From a virus: DNA of 21,392 nucleotides. The notes under the pieces were generated by a model. The model made no database searches. It saw nothing but the letters and a program-made list of their open reading frames with translations, and was not told the origin of the DNA. How positions within the stretch are numbered: the stretch's first letter is position 1; each line of letters opens with the position of its first letter. The translations under genes and the position numbers were made by a program. Positions 1 through 6,148 of this stretch are shown in pieces. The DNA lies in the IMG/VR virus record IMGVR_UViG_3300046804_000302, positions 1 to 21,392 of that record; one strand, 5' to 3'.

Positions 1-138
1 GTGTATGAACTGAAACAAGTGATCAGCATCTGGGTAGACTGAATCTGCAAAGAACGTCCACTTAAACTCTTTGTTATCTAATATTAACTTCTCAAGATGT
101 TTCCTATAATATAAAGGAACTAAATCTTTTAATACCAT
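1..138 (-). CDS. Partial N-terminus of an unknown phage protein (possible 2OG-Fe(II) oxygenase)
   Basis: The gene begins with an ATG one base after the nrdA stop codon and stays open for 46 codons to the window edge, so the 3' end is missing. The peptide starts MVLKDLVPLYYRKHLEKL and continues with a segment rich in aromatic residues (FKWTFFADSVYPDADHLFQF). The one-base gap after nrdA means it is almost certainly translated from the same message. An N-terminal helix followed by a W-[TY]-[FY] strand recalls the start of small phage 2-oxoglutarate/Fe(II) oxygenases often found near nucleotide-metabolism genes, but the catalytic HxD...H residues would lie outside the window. The function is therefore only a weak guess; the reading frame itself is well supported by spacing. 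Confidence 0.6.
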   Translation of the reverse strand, partial: MVLKDLVPLYYRKHLEKLILDNKEFKWTFFADSVYPDADHLFQFIH

Positions 139-139
139 A

Positions 140-1924
140 TTACCCTTCGCAAGCTAAGCAAGTGTCTCCATCTGTCATAGCTTTTAAATCGATCTCTGCA
201 ATAACTTCACGCTCGATCTTCTTAGATACTTTATCTGCCTTAGCGATCTTATCAGATCTGCAGTAGTACATTGTTTTAAGTTTTTGTTTCCATGCCATAA
301 AGTGTACAGCATGAATGTATTTAATATTACTATCAGGTCTAAAGAATACGTTTAATGATTGTGCTTGGTCAATAAACTCTTGACGATCTGCAGCATGTTG
401 TACCACCCATCTTTGATCGATCTCCATGCTAGTCTTAAACACATCTTTGGTCCAATCGTCCAGTATATCCAAATGTTGTACTGAACCATCGTTCGCAATA
501 ATTGAAGACCAGATCTCATCATACTTATCGGCATGTTTCTCCTTAATGATCTTATCTAAATATTGGTTCTTATGTAAGTGTGAACCGCTTAGTGTATCTT
601 GTCTGTATGCATTTGCTCTAAATGGTTCTATTGATGGGGAAGTATTGCCCATAAGGATAGAAGAACTAGCATTGGGAGCAATAGCCATGAGATGAGAAAA
701 ACGGTTTCCAGTGCCTTCGGCATCTGGTGCTTCACCTCTTTCTTTACCAAGGTGTTTGTTTGCTTTATCAAGGAACCCTCTAATGTGTTGAAAAATTTGC
801 TTATTGAGTCCCGTAGCCATTGCGGACTCCCATGGGATATTCCTTCGCTGCAATAGAGCGTGCCAACCAAGAGCCCCAATACCAATACTCCGCTCACGAG
901 CAGCAGAGTAACGAGCGCGCTTAATAGTAGAAGGAGCAGTATCGATAAAATATTGAAGCACGTTGTCAAGCATCTCTGCAACATCTTTAAGAAACAAGCT
1001 ATCATTTTTCCAATCATCATAGTATTCCAAGTTTAATGAAGATAGACAACATACTGCGGTCCTCTTCTCGTTAGTAGGTAAAATAATCTCTGAACATAGG
1101 TTTGATTGATGGATCTTTAAACCTTTGTCTTTTAACCATTGAGGCATCTTTCTATTAGATTCATCAATGAAATGTAAGTATGGCTCACCAGTTTGCATAC
1201 GCATCTCTAGTAGTTTTTGCCAAAGTTCTTTTGCTGATACAACTTCTGTAACAACTCCTGAATGTGGGTCTTTTAATTCCCAATCATCGTTAGCTTCATG
1301 ATCTAACATACATCTTTCGATGATCTCCATGAATGCATCAGGAATGTTAACACCGTGATGTAAGTTCAAGCAACGCATGTTTTGGTCACCTGTTGGCTTA
1401 CGCATCTCAAGGAACATTAGAATATCAGGATGTGATATATCCAAATAAGCAGCGTAGCTACCACGACGAGTACGACCTTGACGATAAGCCAAAGAACTAG
1501 CATCATACATTTTAAGATGAGGCATAACGCCAGTAGACTTATCATCGGCACTACGAATACCAAAGCCAATCCCAACACCACCCCCAAGCATAGATAACCA
1601 ATTAGTTTCACTTAAGTTTTCCACAAGCCCTTCAGCTGTGTCCTCAATAAAATTTAAAAAGCAAGAGATTGGTAGTCCTCTCTTGGATCTACCAAACGAT
1701 AAAATAGGTGTAGCATAACTTAGCCAATGCTTTGAGCTATACTCATATAATCTTTGTGCATGGAATTTGTCTGAGGCGAATTGACTTGATACGAATGCAA
1801 ATCTTTCTTGTGGAGAAACTTCGTCGTCCTTCATGTACGACTCTTTTAATCTAATTAAGCCTAATTCGTCAAACAGTGCATCTCTTGAATAGTCTACTTT
1901 AATTCCGTGAACTAGGTCGCTCAT
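140..1924 (-). CDS. nrdA: Ribonucleoside-diphosphate reductase, class I alpha (large) subunit
   Basis: This enzyme reduces ribonucleoside diphosphates to deoxyribonucleotides for phage DNA synthesis and needs a beta subunit (NrdB), which is not in the window. Numbered from the chosen start, it shows the active-site cysteine C88 (in SCFLN), the NLCSE triad N275-C277-E279, the partner cysteines in CCLSS (292-293), the radical-transfer tyrosine pair Y553-Y554 (MYY) and the C-terminal redox pair CLAC (589-592). At 594 aa it is shorter than E. coli NrdA (761 aa) and starts directly in the catalytic region, so it lacks the N-terminal ATP-cone and probably the usual dATP shut-off. I chose the ATG at 1924: it overlaps the primase stop as TAATG and sits nine bases after a GGAG. 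An upstream in-frame TTG at 1939 would add five residues but has no better signal. It is co-transcribed with primase. Confidence 0.95.
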   Translation of the reverse strand: MSDLVHGIKVDYSRDALFDELGLIRLKESYMKDDEVSPQERFAFVSSQFASDKFHAQRLYEYSSKHWLSYATPILSFGRSKRGLPISCFLNFIEDTAEGLVENLSETNWLSMLGGGVGIGFGIRSADDKSTGVMPHLKMYDASSLAYRQGRTRRGSYAAYLDISHPDILMFLEMRKPTGDQNMRCLNLHHGVNIPDAFMEIIERCMLDHEANDDWELKDPHSGVVTEVVSAKELWQKLLEMRMQTGEPYLHFIDESNRKMPQWLKDKGLKIHQSNLCSEIILPTNEKRTAVCCLSSLNLEYYDDWKNDSLFLKDVAEMLDNVLQYFIDTAPSTIKRARYSAARERSIGIGALGWHALLQRRNIPWESAMATGLNKQIFQHIRGFLDKANKHLGKERGEAPDAEGTGNRFSHLMAIAPNASSSILMGNTSPSIEPFRANAYRQDTLSGSHLHKNQYLDKIIKEKHADKYDEIWSSIIANDGSVQHLDILDDWTKDVFKTSMEIDQRWVVQHAADRQEFIDQAQSLNVFFRPDSNIKYIHAVHFMAWKQKLKTMYYCRSDKIAKADKVSKKIEREVIAEIDLKAMTDGDTCLACEG

Positions 1925-2943
1925 TAACATTTTCTCCAATGGGTGAACCTTAATCTGGCTTCCATGCCAGAAAAAGTATTGTTGTTTATAGTATCTAAAA
2001 TTTGTTCTGTTGTTTTACCGCTTGTGATCATCTCATTAATATCTTTCTCTGCGACAGTGTCAGGAAACATACAAACTTCATAACCAAGATCAATATATTT
2101 GGATATGAACTTAGTGATCTCTGTTGATCTTGGTTCATTATCCATGACTAAAACTGCTTTGTCTTTTAGACTCCTTACGAATGGGGTGTCGAACCCTGCG
2201 CCAGATACTGCTATGGCATTTGGTAGGAATAAAGAATCTATAGGACCTTCTACTATATATATCTTTTTATTCGTGTCTAGTCTGTCTAGACCGTAAATTT
2301 TTTCTTCATTCTCGTCTAGCTTAATAGTTATATATTTTGGCATCTCTTTACCAAAAGCTCGGCCTTGGAAGGCTATACACTTACCATCTTTATAATACGG
2401 TATAACTAAACGCGGTGTGTCATTGACAGGCTTGGGAAAAGTGTACTTAAGCTTATTAGTAAACTCTTTAAACTTAGGTACAAAGTATAGTACATCCCAT
2501 GCATCTCTTGGGATCTTACGTTTAACCACGTATTGTAGGGCTGGATGGGTTAAAGGTAGATTGGATATCACTTGGGCCCCTGCCTTGATCAACTCATTTG
2601 TGTCCGCTTTATTAAGGAATGGTACATCAATAACTTCTTCAAGCTTAGTATGGTCATTATGACTTGAGCTATTTTCCTTATAACGCTCCAGGACGTATTC
2701 TGAGTATAAAGTAGGATCTAAGTGTTTGATTAGATTACCAATATTGGAGCTAAAACCACAATTATGGCATTTATACACAAGTCTATTGTCATTCTTAAAA
2801 ACGAACCCCCGGGCTTTTAGGGGATTTTTCTTAGAATCACCACATATAGGACAACTAAAGTTCCAATAGTTGTCTGCTTTTTGTTTAAAGTTTCGGAGCT
2901 TGTAGGAGATACGACCTACATACTTGGCATCAATATATAACAT
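1924..2943 (-). CDS. 61: DNA primase, T4 gp61 type
   Basis: The primase makes the short RNA primers for lagging-strand synthesis and works with the gp41 helicase, whose C-terminal half is encoded at the other end of this window. The 339-aa length matches T4 gp61 (about 340 aa). An N-terminal zinc-binding domain is seen as CPICGDS (residues 31-37) followed by CHNCGFS about 27 residues later (C-x2-C...C-x2-C). The catalytic TOPRIM domain follows, with the glutamate motif IYIVEGPIDSLF and the acidic motif VLVMDNEP. The N-terminus aligns well with remembered gp61 sequences, so the ATG at 2943 looks right, although it has no Shine-Dalgarno. The gene is preceded by a good extended -10 promoter whose predicted start falls on this ATG, and its stop overlaps the nrdA start (TAATG). 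Confidence 0.93.
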   Translation of the reverse strand: MLYIDAKYVGRISYKLRNFKQKADNYWNFSCPICGDSKKNPLKARGFVFKNDNRLVYKCHNCGFSSNIGNLIKHLDPTLYSEYVLERYKENSSSHNDHTKLEEVIDVPFLNKADTNELIKAGAQVISNLPLTHPALQYVVKRKIPRDAWDVLYFVPKFKEFTNKLKYTFPKPVNDTPRLVIPYYKDGKCIAFQGRAFGKEMPKYITIKLDENEEKIYGLDRLDTNKKIYIVEGPIDSLFLPNAIAVSGAGFDTPFVRSLKDKAVLVMDNEPRSTEITKFISKYIDLGYEVCMFPDTVAEKDINEMITSGKTTEQILDTINNNTFSGMEARLRFTHWRKC

Positions 2944-2949
2944 AGAACC

Positions 2950-2978
2950 ATTATATCACAATACATAATTAAAGTAAA
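2950..2978 (-). promoter_or_regulatory. Predicted sigma70-type promoter of primase-nrdA, possibly leaderless
   Basis: Reading the minus strand, an exact TATAAT lies at 2955-2950 with TGn in front (TGATATAAT, extended -10) and TTTACT at 2978-2973 as -35, 17 bp upstream (4 of 6 consensus bases). Only six bases separate the -10 from the primase ATG, so the expected transcript start coincides with the A of the ATG. There is no ribosome-binding site in that gap, which fits a leaderless message. The site lies in the short space between tRNA-Arg and primase. Confidence 0.65.
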
Positions 2979-2988
2979 AATATTTTGC

Positions 2989-3065
<77 letters not shown>

Positions 3066-3070
3066 AAAAT

Positions 3071-3146
3071 TGGTGCCGGTTAACGGAATCGAACTGTTGA
3101 CCTTCGCATTACAAGTGCGCTGCTCTACCTGCTGAGCTAAACCGGC
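3071..3146 (-). tRNA. tRNA-Thr (anticodon UGU)
   Basis: The cloverleaf reads on the minus strand: acceptor GCCGGTT/AACCGGC (perfect), D stem GCTC/GAGC, anticodon stem GCGCA/TGCGA with loop CTTGTAA, and T arm AACAG-TTCGATT-CCGTT. The anticodon TGT (3113-3111) reads ACA and related threonine codons. CCA is encoded. One A-C mismatch sits in the T stem (second pair from the loop), and the last pair of the anticodon stem is not Watson-Crick, but the standard loops are intact. It starts six bases after the groES stop, so the two are likely one transcript. Confidence 0.93.
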
Positions 3147-3152
3147 GAAAAC

Positions 3153-3422
3153 TTATTCTTGTTCTAAGACTGCTACGATATCTTCTTCTAATATCATAAC
3201 ACGTTGAGCACCATCTACTGTAACCACTGCACCCTTATTCCACATCAATAAGACTACTTGGCCAACTTCAACGGATTTAACTTCTGGACCGATAGCTAAA
3301 ACAGTAGCGGTCTTTGATTCGCCCTGTGCATCACGGCCTTCGATGATGATACCTGATGCTGTTTGATTTTCTCTTTTATTTTCGGCAACAAGGACTTTCT
3401 TGCCTAATGGACGTACTGCCAT
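3153..3422 (-). CDS. groES: GroES-like co-chaperonin
   Basis: This is an 89-aa GroES family protein. A co-chaperonin caps the host GroEL ring; T4 uses its own gp31 in this role to fold the major capsid protein gp23. Family features are clear: the N-terminal PLGKKVLV strand, a mobile loop ending in ASGIII (residues 22-27), the VLAIGPEVKSVEVGQVVLL core and the C-terminal ILEEDIVAVLE strand. It is a little shorter than bacterial GroES (about 95-97 aa). The ATG at 3422 has AAAGGTGA as ribosome-binding site. Upstream lie both an extended-type TATAAT and an exact T4-type late octamer, so expression both early and late is possible. It probably replaces gp31, since head assembly in T4-type phages depends on such a partner; that role is inferred. 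Confidence 0.93.
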   Translation of the reverse strand: MAVRPLGKKVLVAENKRENQTASGIIIEGRDAQGESKTATVLAIGPEVKSVEVGQVVLLMWNKGAVVTVDGAQRVMILEEDIVAVLEQE

Positions 3423-3451
3423 GATGTATTCACCTTTACTGTTAAAATATA

Positions 3452-3457
3452 ATTATA
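3452..3457 (-). promoter_or_regulatory. Candidate sigma70 -10 element upstream of groES
   Basis: An exact TATAAT on the minus strand, 30 bp before the groES ATG, would give a leader of about 22 bases with the AAAGGTGA ribosome-binding site inside it. The possible -35 (TTGTAC, 18 bp upstream) matches consensus only in TTG, so this is a moderate candidate. Confidence 0.4.
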
Positions 3458-3482
3458 CCCTATTAAGGATATATTGTACAAT

Positions 3483-3490
3483 TATTTATA
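3483..3490 (-). promoter_or_regulatory. T4-type late promoter octamer upstream of groES
   Basis: The exact sequence TATAAATA, the T4 late promoter -10 recognised by the gp55 sigma factor, lies on the minus strand about 60 bp before groES. It overlaps the stop codon of the preceding nucleotidyltransferase gene. Such an octamer could drive late expression of groES and the two tRNAs. Confidence 0.55.
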
Positions 3491-4196
3491 GCGATAATTC
3501 TTGATCTTGGTTAGTCCTTTGATAAGCAGATAGCTTGTCAAGATAACCTTGGTTTCTTAGCTCTTTGAAGACTAGGTTTTCAAATGAAAACTCTCCACCC
3601 TTCTTAATAGCTGCACCACGCATGTCGCGTAGTTTTTCTTTGAAGTGTTTTACTGAATCAAGGTCTACATGATTATCAATCATATCATCAATCATCTTCA
3701 TATAGAACTTAACCTTCTTTTTAAGGTATGGATCTTTTAAAAATTCATCACCAATAAATTCTGGCTTTGCTATCCATTCGTTATTTGTTAATGAGTACAC
3801 ACCCTGATTTTTAGGGTATTCTACCGACTCATCTTGCGCATAAGGCTCTAATCCATATCCAAGGATAGTAATCTTATGGGACATAGTCCACATTTGTTTT
3901 TTATCTTGTAAGTAATCGTCTAATAGAGGATTATCTTTTGCTATAGCGGATTTATCAACAACAAGATGTACATCAATATCAGACATGTCAGTATAGTTAT
4001 AGTTGGCATTGCCACCAAGCATAATAACTTCTTTAACAGCTTCTTTAGGGATCTTAGCAAATTGTCTCCACACTTCGCCAAATTGTAATAGTTTGGCTCT
4101 TACCTCTGGCTTCAACACAAAATCATTCCAGAGTTTTGGGTTCAACTCTTTATGGTATTGTAATTGAAGTTTTAATTCTTTTAGAGTTAATTTCAT
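3486..4196 (-). CDS. Nucleotidyltransferase of the DNA polymerase beta superfamily
   Basis: The 236-aa protein carries the Pol-beta nucleotidyltransferase signature: GGNANYNY (from residue 61) followed by MSDIDVHLVV, in which D73-x-D75 would bind the catalytic metals. The pattern G-G/S...D-x-D, followed by a hydrophobic strand, is standard for this fold, which transfers a nucleotide to RNA, protein or an antibiotic. A third acidic residue is expected further on but I cannot place it with confidence. The N-terminal region (NPKLWNDFVLKPEVRAKLL) looks like the leading helix block of homologues in other myophages. The start ATG overlaps the stop of the upstream coiled-coil gene (ATGA). The substrate is unknown; toxin-like or RNA-modifying roles are possible. 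Confidence 0.75.
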   Translation of the reverse strand: MKLTLKELKLQLQYHKELNPKLWNDFVLKPEVRAKLLQFGEVWRQFAKIPKEAVKEVIMLGGNANYNYTDMSDIDVHLVVDKSAIAKDNPLLDDYLQDKKQMWTMSHKITILGYGLEPYAQDESVEYPKNQGVYSLTNNEWIAKPEFIGDEFLKDPYLKKKVKFYMKMIDDMIDNHVDLDSVKHFKEKLRDMRGAAIKKGGEFSFENLVFKELRNQGYLDKLSAYQRTNQDQELSL

Positions 4197-4582
4197 TTGT
4201 ATAATTTATTCACTAGGTAGCCAATAGCAATTGCCCCACCAATAACTAACCAGCGCCAGATCTCTAGTACTTTAACTCGTGCGTCAATACCTTTAAGCTT
4301 CTCTTCGATAGCAGCTTGGATCTTAGCATGACCTTCTACGCTATTTTGCATAGATTGGTCTAGCTTCTTATTGATCTCTTTAGCTATATTGTCAATCTTT
4401 ACATGGATATCTCTAATGTCGTCTTCGTTGCGCACGGTATCTTTCTCGATTACGTTTAATCTTGTGTCATGGACAGCAAGCAATTTACTTACTGAGTTAC
4501 TGACTTCTGTGAGTTTATCGATAGAAGTATCAAGCTTCTCAACGATCTTCTCTAATGATTTGATTTCCTCATTAGTTGCCAT
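4193..4582 (-). CDS. Coiled-coil protein with a C-terminal membrane anchor (lysis-cluster, holin-like?)
   Basis: The 129-aa protein is almost all heptad-rich helix (residues about 5-105), followed by one hydrophobic segment WRWLVIGGAIAIGYLVNKLY close to the C-terminus and a short basic tail. The architecture, cytoplasmic coiled coil plus C-terminal transmembrane helix, resembles the XhlA family of phage hemolysin/holin-associated proteins. Its gene overlaps the 3' end of the spanin gene by 11 bp and is followed by an ATGA overlap with the nucleotidyltransferase gene. The position beside the spanins makes a role in lysis timing or membrane damage reasonable, but no sequence motif proves it. 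A membrane-bound structural or scaffolding factor is the alternative. Confidence 0.6.
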   Translation of the reverse strand: MATNEEIKSLEKIVEKLDTSIDKLTEVSNSVSKLLAVHDTRLNVIEKDTVRNEDDIRDIHVKIDNIAKEINKKLDQSMQNSVEGHAKIQAAIEEKLKGIDARVKVLEIWRWLVIGGAIAIGYLVNKLYK

Positions 4583-5177
4583 TATAGATCTTTTCCTGTT
4601 GTGCTACCCAGTCTTGTAAAGCTTTTAATCTTTCGCTTAACTGATGGTAGTTGTTATAATTGATCGTTACTGTTTCTCCGATGGTAGAGAGTTTAACGGA
4701 ACTGGCGGTTCCATCAATTCCTTGGGAGGAGTCGGGAACTTCATTTTTTGCGGCAGAATCGTGGAGCACGACAAAAGATTTAGGCACAACGCACTTAGCG
4801 TCAGCGTCTTTATTGACATACTCAGTAACTTTCTTAATGATAACATCACCCTTCTCCTTAACTACCTTTGTTTTTGTAATATACTTAGTAACTACTTGTT
4901 TTGAATTCTTTTCAGATAATGCAACCTTACGGTCCATATCTGCTTTAAGTTTTGCAGCTTCAGCTCTCCACTTCATTTCAGTAGAATAACTACCAAAGAA
5001 GTATACGCCAGCAATCAATACTAGTGTTGATATTCCTTTAATCAATGCTGATGCAGTCTTAATTCCAGGAATAAATCCACCGAAGGTTCCAACAAGATAA
5101 CCTGTTGCACCAATACCCATTACTGCAATGACAGCTTGGTATAACCAACTATCTGGTATAAAACTCAGCATCCACAT
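4572..5177 (-). CDS. Inner-membrane spanin (Rz-like) with two N-terminal membrane segments
   Basis: The 201-aa protein has two hydrophobic segments (residues about 12-35 and 44-63), then a charged coiled coil (about 66-120), then a C-terminal domain with KCVVPKSFVVLHDSAA, a P-rich stretch and NYNNYHQLSERLKALQDWV. That last block is the pattern of Rz-type inner-membrane spanins (C-x-VP-x-x-FV-x-L-x-D-x-AA ... N-Y ... QL-x-x-LQ-x-W). Spanins join inner and outer membranes and disrupt the outer membrane in the last step of lysis of Gram-negative hosts. Two membrane segments instead of one are unusual; the first could be a fused holin-like hairpin. An outer-membrane spanin is embedded in another frame of the same gene. 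The start overlaps the stop of the upstream gene (TAATG). No endolysin lies in this window. Confidence 0.7.
   Translation of the reverse strand: MWMLSFIPDSWLYQAVIAVMGIGATGYLVGTFGGFIPGIKTASALIKGISTLVLIAGVYFFGSYSTEMKWRAEAAKLKADMDRKVALSEKNSKQVVTKYITKTKVVKEKGDVIIKKVTEYVNKDADAKCVVPKSFVVLHDSAAKNEVPDSSQGIDGTASSVKLSTIGETVTINYNNYHQLSERLKALQDWVAQQEKIYNGN
4667..4846 (-). CDS. Outer-membrane spanin lipoprotein (Rz1-like), fully embedded in the Rz-like gene
   Basis: This 59-aa frame lies wholly inside the inner-membrane spanin gene, shifted by one. It encodes a positively charged N-terminus, a hydrophobic signal core and a lipobox LLSC, so the mature lipoprotein would be 33 residues from the cysteine, with eight prolines (for example FPTPPKELMEPPVPL). 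A short, proline-rich lipoprotein nested in an Rz gene is the classic Rz/Rz1 arrangement of lambda. The ATG at 4846 is preceded, at seven bases, by a strong AAGGAG. A GTG at 4849 directly before it is a possible alternative start. The -2 residue of the lipobox is Leu, slightly off the most common pattern. Together with its host gene it should form the periplasm-spanning complex. Confidence 0.8.
   Translation of the reverse strand: MLSLRKLLSMSIKTLTLSALCLNLLSCSTILPQKMKFPTPPKELMEPPVPLNSLPSEKQ
4854..4859 (-). promoter_or_regulatory. Internal ribosome-binding site for the embedded spanin
   Basis: AAGGAG on the minus strand, seven bases before the ATG at 4846, lies in the middle of the inner-membrane spanin coding region. 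Such a strong site inside a coding sequence is unexpected unless an internal gene is translated, and it decides the start of the embedded lipoprotein. Confidence 0.7.
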
Positions 5178-5737
5178 TATACAGGCTTCGCTCTTCTAGT
5201 CATGCCGACGATAGGACCACCAGCATTCATTTGTTTATATTTGTTTACATCTTTCTTTTTTGGTACTGGGATATCTGTAGATACAGCAGCACCAGTAGAA
5301 TTGGTAGGAGCACCGCCGACTGCGCCGGCACCCATACCGTCTTCTTCTAGTTCTTTCATGTACTTCTCTACGATTAATAGTTCTTCAGCTAATAAAGCAT
5401 CAGACTCCATTAATCTATTGAACTTCTCTTCCATCATTGAGATAGAACGATCGTTCTTTTGATAATACTCTTTGATTAGGAAATATGCACTTACTAAACT
5501 CTTTAGCTTACTTTCCCCTCCAGGCAGTTTGTTGATAATCTTCTTCATGTTGAAGACCAATCGATGGAGATAGGTATAGGCATTCCTCTCTGCGTCAGTA
5601 TTGAGCAAAGAAGATCGTTTGAGGTTTTTACCTTTTGAGTCGATGATACCCAATTTGTAGGCATCTGTGTCTACAAATGGTTTTACCAACATAGAAAGTA
5701 CGCGGTAAGCTACTAAGTTGTCTATTAATCGTGACAT
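5177..5737 (-). CDS. Conserved T4-type marine phage protein, function unknown
   Basis: The 186-aa protein starts MSRLIDNLVAYRVLSMLV and contains the blocks KPFVDTDAYKLGIID and YTYLHRLVFNMKKIINKLPGG, which I recognise as typical of a protein found in many T4-type cyanophages and relatives; no function is known to me. It is mostly helical to residue about 130, then a Gly/Ala/Pro-rich linker and a basic tail ending RRAKPV. No membrane segment or catalytic motif is visible. It overlaps the spanin gene below (TAATG) and the gene above (TAATG), so the three are translationally coupled. A virion or assembly role is possible from the linker-and-tail shape, but this is only a guess. Confidence 0.7.
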   Translation of the reverse strand: MSRLIDNLVAYRVLSMLVKPFVDTDAYKLGIIDSKGKNLKRSSLLNTDAERNAYTYLHRLVFNMKKIINKLPGGESKLKSLVSAYFLIKEYYQKNDRSISMMEEKFNRLMESDALLAEELLIVEKYMKELEEDGMGAGAVGGAPTNSTGAAVSTDIPVPKKKDVNKYKQMNAGGPIVGMTRRAKPV

Positions 5738-6114
5738 TAAATCTTCCTAAGTGTTTGTATTATATATTCGTCCAATTTTATTTCAGCTAATTTTATCTTA
5801 TACTGTGGAACTTCTTCAGGCATCCTGTTAACGAATACTAAGAAAGTTACCAAACTATTCCAATATTCTTTATCGATCTTATAAAACAACATATTAGTTG
5901 CGTGATCTCCAAAGATATTATAGATTACAATGAGATGATTTAATATTAAGTTCTCTTTTAAATCGTTCTCATTATGATACCTATTGAATAGCTTCTTTAA
6001 GTATAAAAACCTTTTGAGGTCATCATTAAACTCTTCCAACGAATAGCATTGGCTATTGTCGTAATGATGCATCGCATAGGTTAAAAAATTATCTTCTGTC
6101 AACACTTGATTCAT
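5737..6114 (-). CDS. Conserved small phage protein, function unknown
   Basis: The 125-aa protein from the ATG at 6114 (MNQVLTEDNFLTYAMHHYDN) is rich in Leu, Tyr, Asn and His and looks all-helical; the LEEFNDDLKRFLYLKKLFNRY block is typical of a small protein conserved beside the 186-aa gene in T4-type marine phages. I know no function. A GTG at 6144 would add ten residues but would place the start inside the upstream terminator hairpin, so I prefer the ATG, even though its own ribosome-binding site is weak (the GGGGAG of the hairpin is the nearest). The stop overlaps the next start (TAATG). Confidence 0.7.
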   Translation of the reverse strand: MNQVLTEDNFLTYAMHHYDNSQCYSLEEFNDDLKRFLYLKKLFNRYHNENDLKENLILNHLIVIYNIFGDHATNMLFYKIDKEYWNSLVTFLVFVNRMPEEVPQYKIKLAEIKLDEYIIQTLRKI

Positions 6115-6116
6115 AT

Positions 6117-6141
6117 TAAAAGAAGGGGAGTTAACCTCCCC
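6117..6141 (-). terminator. Factor-independent terminator after the Ig-domain virion gene
   Basis: On the minus strand GGGGAG (6141-6136), loop GTTAA, CTCCCC (6130-6125) is followed by TTCTTTT. The six-pair GC-rich stem plus a T-rich tail begins eight bases after the stop of the 315-aa virion protein. It should cut off most transcription of a highly expressed structural gene while leaving some read-through into the next genes. Confidence 0.7.
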
Positions 6142-6148
6142 CACTTAG

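Noticed and set aside
628-1020. 130-aa minus-strand frame with long Leu/Val runs resembling a membrane protein
   Set aside because: It lies wholly in nrdA in another frame and lacks a ribosome-binding site; the hydrophobic runs are a frame effect of the conserved enzyme sequence. The same holds for 1417-1611.
1925-1939. TTG start at 1939 for nrdA
   Set aside because: The ATG at 1924 overlaps the primase stop as TAATG and has GGAG at the proper distance.
4644-4989. Plus-strand frames of 86 and 109 aa opposite the spanin genes
   Set aside because: Every supported gene is on the minus strand. These frames have no start signals and mirror a region that already encodes two overlapping spanins.
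6114-6144. GTG start at 6144 for the small gene at 5737-6114
   Set aside because: It would place the start inside a GC-rich terminator hairpin; the internal ATG at 6114 is more natural.
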